From Bacteroidales bacterium UBA1757 (GTDB lineage Bacteria; Bacteroidota; Bacteroidia; Bacteroidales; UBA1402): a stretch of DNA of 7,493 nt. This document shows positions 1 to 6,000 of the stretch, in pieces. The translations under genes were made by a program, and so were the position numbers. Below the pieces are notes generated by a model. It made no database searches, was not told the DNA's origin, and saw nothing but the letters and a program-made list of their open reading frames with translations. The stretch covers positions 7,920 to 15,412 of the forward strand of contig DCHH01000098.1 of assembly GCA_002315625.1 (NCBI GenBank), written 5' to 3'. How positions within the stretch are numbered: position 1 is the stretch's first letter; every line of letters starts with the position of its first letter.

Positions 1-30
1 GGCCGTTACCTGCCACTCGGGTTCGGCGGC
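1..30 (-). other. Start of a further domain at the left edge (residues 2488-2497)
   Basis: After the BACON-like domain the reading frame continues with AAEPEWQVTA, a short linker followed by the first strand of what looks like another beta domain. It is cut by the window edge. It shows that the protein carries on for at least one more domain; no stop or sorting signal is visible. Confidence 0.4.
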
Positions 31-3000
31 TTTTACAAGAATATTAATGGTCAGAGGTGAGCAGAGATTGTTCTCATCTGTCAAGTTGACAGTAGCGCAA
101 TACACGCCGGGAGCCAGTCCGTCACTGATTTGGATGGCGACCATGCCCGTAGAGAGCGGCCCGATGGTCCCCTTCGTCTGGCTGAGGGATATGAACGGGC
201 AGGAGCAGTCAATCGTATAGGAGAGGGTCTTGCCGCTGGCATTTGAGAAGACAGCCGCAAAGGTCGTGTCGTTGCCGTATGGAAGGATGACGGAGCGGGA
301 ATCCATCACCCATGAGAGGATGTTGTAGTTGACGTATGCCGACCACATCTGGGCATTCTTCATTGGATTGCCGTTGACATCCTCAACATTGCGGACCACA
401 ATGTTCACTTGTTGCCTGTTGATTTCTGACATGGAGTTGTCGAGCGTAATCTGCAGTTCGTTGTCGGTGCTCTTCCACTTGAAGGGCAGGTTCTGTATGC
501 CTGTTGATGAATGGATAGGAGCGATGTCGTTACGGTCCTGCTGAGACTCGGGAATATCTGCCATCTTATCGCCGGCAATGGTTCCGGAAGAGGTGATTAC
601 ATGGTTGTATGGAGAGAAGCTGACAAACATAGTCCCCTGGCTGTTCTCTTCATCCTGCTCGAAGCTCATATACACCAGCAGTTCCTTTTCCGTACCCGTC
701 AGGGCAGTATTGTAGTATTCCCTGATATATGATGCGGGAAGGGCCATGCCCCAAACCTGAATCTGGTCGATGTGGCTCTTGAGGGCACTGCTGCCAAAGC
801 TGATGGAAGAACCGGTCATACCGCCGACACCCTCCGTCTTTGCCTCGTTGACCAACTGGCCGTCGATGAAAAGTGACAGTTTCTTCTGAGAGTGGTTGAC
901 AGTCACGGCAAGGTAATGCCAGGCGGCGGATGTGAGCAGGTCGTTGTCGCTTCCGAAAGCGTAGCGGTTACCTTCTGTGATGTAGTACAGTACGCCGTCG
1001 ATGAAGCGGATGCGGACTTTGTCCATACCTGTTTCTTCAAGGGCATCGCTGCCGGCTGCAAAGAGGTCGGCAGAGGCGTCAGCCTGCTCAGCCTTGAACC
1101 AGAAGCTCAGGGTGAAGTCTTCCGCCTTGTCGCGTGTGAACTTCAGGGCCTGGTCTGAAAGAATCTGCATAGGCTGGCGGTCGAGACTGACACTGAATCC
1201 GTCGGGAAGACTCCATGAGACATTTTCAAGTGCAACGTCGGCTCCGTGGATGACATCATGCGCCGTTTTTCCCGAAGCCTCGTTGGCTGGCCAGTAGCCC
1301 AGAAGATTGCTCTCGTTGGCGGAAAGACGTGTCTTGTACTTGCTTGACATTTCATAGCCGTTCAGGGCCTTGCTCCAAAGGCGGATGTTACCCATACGGC
1401 CTTGGTATTTGTATCCAAACTTGACAATACCGTTGGCATCTGTGTAATACTTCTTCCCCTTACAGTCTGGCGTCACTTCCACCCAGTCTTCGCTTACGAA
1501 GAAGCGGACAGTGCTGTCTGCGGCTTCGTATGTCATACCGACATGGGTCATGGCCGAGCAGAGATTGATTCCGTAAGTCGCCTTGAGGGGCATCGAAGTG
1601 ACTGTCTGACCTGTCATGTGGGCTTCCAGCCGGTCATCAACCGGATTATAGCCAAAGACGAAAGAGCCATCATCCATATTGCCGTATTCGTCGGCAACGG
1701 AAATGAAAGACATTTTATCAGCAACAACACCGTCGTTTGGCTGTACATTCATCTCGACCGTGAAGTCCATATCGTTCAGTACGCGGGTCACAGTACTCTG
1801 TGCCTTCTGGTTGTCGGCACCTGAGAAATACATCGATACGCTGTTGTCGGCATCGGAGCTGTTTGTGTAGCCCTGTACCGAGAAGTTGGCTGTCTCGTCC
1901 AGGTAGTTGTAGGCGATGGCCTCGGTGAATGGAAGTGAAATCACATCATCGAAACTGAGAATGCCATCCACGGGCTTGGGCAGACCGAACACCTCCGGGC
2001 AGCGGGTATCCTTCGTTCCGCTGATGACCTCCGACATCCGGGTAGTGTATCCGGTGCCAAGACGGCAGAATGTCACAGCCCTCAAATCGTATTTCATCTC
2101 AACGGGGTCATTCTCACCATAGAAGCGGATGCCGGTAATCTTGCCTTCGGTCTCAATCATATCTTTCGAGCCGGTGGCAATGTTGTAGAGCGAATCATTA
2201 ATGAAATAGGAGCATAGGTTCACCCACTGGTCTTCACTGTCGGCCTGACGCTTGTACTGAAGTTCGATGTGGTCGAAGTTGTCGTACTTGGTAGTAGAGA
2301 ATCCTTCAATCTCAACCGGAATGTAGTATTTGCCATCCTCATCAGTCTGGGAAAGAGTATTGATGAGGAAGTTTTGCGCGGGCTGGGTAAGTTTGACGGG
2401 AGACGATGTGGGCTGGTAGTGGATGCTGATGGTGGCAACATCCTTCAACAGACGAAGGTCATCGGTGAGCTCCAGACGGATGTTCTCGTAGTCGTACGGC
2501 TTGGCTCCACGTTCCACTTCAAGAGTCTTGGTGATGCTTTCGCCCGGGCAGAGGAAGAACTCCATATTGTTGCGCAGCGGCAGACCGTCAATGGACAATC
2601 GGGCTCCGTATGGGTTGGACGACTCGTCAACATGGAGGAATACCGATGAAATAATGCCCGGGACATTGCCTGTCATCTCCGACTCGTTTCTCATGTGAAT
2701 CGTGAAGACAGCCTTCTCATCCTGTGGTACATTGTTTTTGACGGGATCCTCGACATAGATTTTCGGATTGTCAATTTTGAGGGTGGGCACACCAAGGGCC
2801 ACGCGGGCACCGTCGGGTTTGTAGAAGTAAGACGAGTCAGCATCCAACCAGCGGTTACGGGAGGCACCGGCACGCATTACGAAGATATAGCTGTGGACGT
2901 AGGTGTTATCGTCAGTCATCTTCTGCGTATCATTGGTTACCACATAATCATCGACCCCTGAGCCGCCTTCGTAGTTGTTGATGTCATTTTTGAAATTGTC

Positions 3001-6000
3001 ATTGGCCTTGACAATGGACGTATCCATCTCATAGTAGATATCCATATCATAGTAGCAATTGTCGATAGCGGTAATCAGGAAACCGGAGCCGCCTTCCATA
3101 GAGGTATAGTTCTCGTATGAATTGCTGGTTTCAACTTCACCTCCGACAGAGGGTGCAATGGCAAACCGGAATGCACCACCCTTAAAACTGGTTTCATTCG
3201 CTCCATGGTCAACACCGTCAATTGTACCCTGTTCCGTACTGATTCCAATGGAAAAATTAACGGGATTCGGTCCGTTGGCCTCAGTTACGCGGTAATAAGT
3301 TGAAGCTTCTTCTGAATGCTCCAGTTTCATACAGCCAATACTGTATTTCATGTTGGCGTTTCTCGACATAGCTTCATATTTGATGCGCTCATTCTCGGCA
3401 ATGATATTCTGCCAGTTACTGATCCGCTCGTTGAGCAAGCCGACGGTATCGACTTTCACAGGCAACGTAGAAGGATATACAGGCTCATACTCTCCTTCTT
3501 TGTCTATAAAATAGTAGGTTTTTCCAGTAAGTTTCACAAGAGAGGCCGCCTCATCTGCAGATACAGCCAGACGCAACGCTTCATCACGCCGTGCTACGAG
3601 GTTTTGAATCAACACATTAATAATATAGTCTTGTGAATAGACAAAGGTACGCTCAACGCCGGGCTGCCAGGTTACTCCGCCACAGATGACCAAGTAATAA
3701 GTCGTTCCATCTGCATTGTGGCCTTCAGAAACCAGTTTAGCGACACCATCCCTGATAGAGGGCTTGAGGGCGTCGAAGGTCAGACTGTCAACGATGTTGA
3801 AAGTCTGGTACTTGACCACATCTGCCACACTGGCCGAACCAAGATACAAGTCAGCCATGGCTCCCTGATGTCTCGGATCTTCGGAAGTGGAAATCTGGTC
3901 GCTAAGCGTCAGTGAGAATTCTCCGTCCTTATACTCCAAATTGTTATCTATTACATAATTGAAATTTTCGGTGACATATACATCGTATTCGGTTTGAATC
4001 GTATAGCCCATTCCGACGCTGGAATAAATTGCCACTCCCTCCTGGGCATCAATGTCGAGTACCCATTTTGTGGAGTTTTCATAGTGGCGTGCCCAGTTGT
4101 AGGTGGTGCCGGCAGTCCGATATGCATACGATTCTTCTCCGTATGGGTCACGTATGTAGTCAAGTATCTGAGGAGCGGACTCGAACGATGTCAATATTTC
4201 AGTACCGGTTGTGCAGTCACCAGTGATATAGGCGGCTATGGGTTCGGATTCATAATGATAGTCATTGATATCGACTGATGCGCTTATGTAACGCAATGCT
4301 TCTTTGCCTGTCAGCGAGAATGTGGTATTGTCGGGTACTATGCTGAACATGGCACAGCCTAAGCCGTTCAGCAGAAGCCCTTCTTCCTCTTCCTCTTCCT
4401 CTTCCTCTTCCTCATCATCGGAATATTTATTGAATCCATTGCTGATGCTTACTTCACAGCCAGCCATCGGCACACGCTCATAGCTACCAAGCGGGTTATT
4501 ATTGTAGTAATAGCGCTCGTATGCCTGTACCATAAAGTTGTACTGTTTGTAGCTCTTATATACAGGATAACCGAATGAGTACTGTGCAACACCGGCCGTA
4601 TCGGTCCATGCCAACTGTATTTCCTGCATACCCGACAACATTCCGATTTCTAAGCTCTGCGAACCATAAAGTTTCTGGTACTTGCTGTTCTGCAACTGGA
4701 GCAGATCCACTTGGACAGGGGCGTGATAGACTTTCCGGAAGGATGCATCGTACTCGGTCTGCGAGTGGTCGGCATAATGGACATGCAGTCCCACGCTGTC
4801 GCTCAAATCCATAACTGTCAGCCCCTCGTTTGCTCCGTAGAGAGTGCTGTAGCCGTTGGCATAAATCTGCGAGATTTTGTATTTGGCCGGGAACAGATCC
4901 AGACAGAATTCTCCTGTTTCGTTGTCAGCCTTGACGATGATGCGCTTGCTCTCGAAGGTTACATTGGTCGGAATACGATCCTCTTTGTTGTAGTTTTCCA
5001 TAACCGTCTGTGTGAACGATTCGGAATAGGATCTGCTGTCGGGGTTCTTCTTGTCGTAGTACAGGAAGGAGGTGTTGTCGCCTTCCAGCTGGATTACAAC
5101 AGTGATGTCGTCGCCAAGGTTGTTATGGCCCAGTCCGAAGCCTAAAGGTTTTGCCCCCTGGATGGCACCGCCCGCAATATGGCCTACCAGACGGACCTTT
5201 GTATCGTCGTAGATGACCAGTCCGTCATAGTCGTGGGTCGGGGTGAATGTATAATCCTCACCGCTGTCACCGCCAAGAATGTAGCCGCCGTTGGTCAGGA
5301 TATGGCCTTGCTTGAACGCTTGGACAGTCACTTCCACACGAGGAACTATAAAGCTGAAGTTGCCCTTGTCGTCGGTCGTCACAATTGAACCCGACGCATC
5401 GCGCAGGATGGTTTCGTTAACAATGAAACAGACATCGCGCACCGGAACAGTCGAGTTGGTATAGAGGATGCGGCCAGAGAAACGTTTCGTGTCGTTGCAG
5501 GTGAAGTCGATGTCAGAGTAGGTGCTGTTGGCATCCTCGTATGTCAATGTGATGTTGGCCGATGTACCCGTCGGGCTGACGAATGTGGCGCCATCGCAAG
5601 AGGCACTCACCTCGTACTGCATGCCTGAGCCATAGAATGGTATAGAATCCCAGAGATAGCAGCCGGTGGCATCGGTAGGCAGAACCCGCATGATGCCATC
5701 GTAGTGGACGGCTGGGAGCACCACTTCGCCGCTGCGCGGGTCGGTAACCTCCGTAAGGTCGAAGGCACCACCCCGTTCCACGTTAACTCGTACGTTGCCC
5801 GGCATATTCACTCCGTTCTCCAATTTTACCCGGCCGGAGAGGGCTCCGTGCCAGTCGGCATATCCGTAGGCGGTATCTGATTCGCAATAGGTATGCTCGC
5901 GGTATTTGGTTGTGATGGTTATGATGTACTCGTTCACCACGGCGGCAACGGCCTCCTCATCGGTGGCTTCACCTTCAGCGGCGGTCATTGTCGTCCAGCC

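Noticed and set aside
1402..1824. Plus-strand open frame of 140 codons
   Set aside because: Antisense shadow of LamG domain 1, with no independent support.
4711..5145. Plus-strand open frame of 144 codons
   Set aside because: Same antisense alignment; it overlaps carboxypeptidase-regulatory-like module 3 of the minus gene. The valine-rich hydrophobic look arises from antisense of Asp, Asn and Tyr codons.
5281..5847. Recent tandem duplication of carboxypeptidase-regulatory-like modules 1 and 2
   Set aside because: The modules share only the fold pattern; their sequences differ too much for a recent duplication and no DNA-level repeat is visible.
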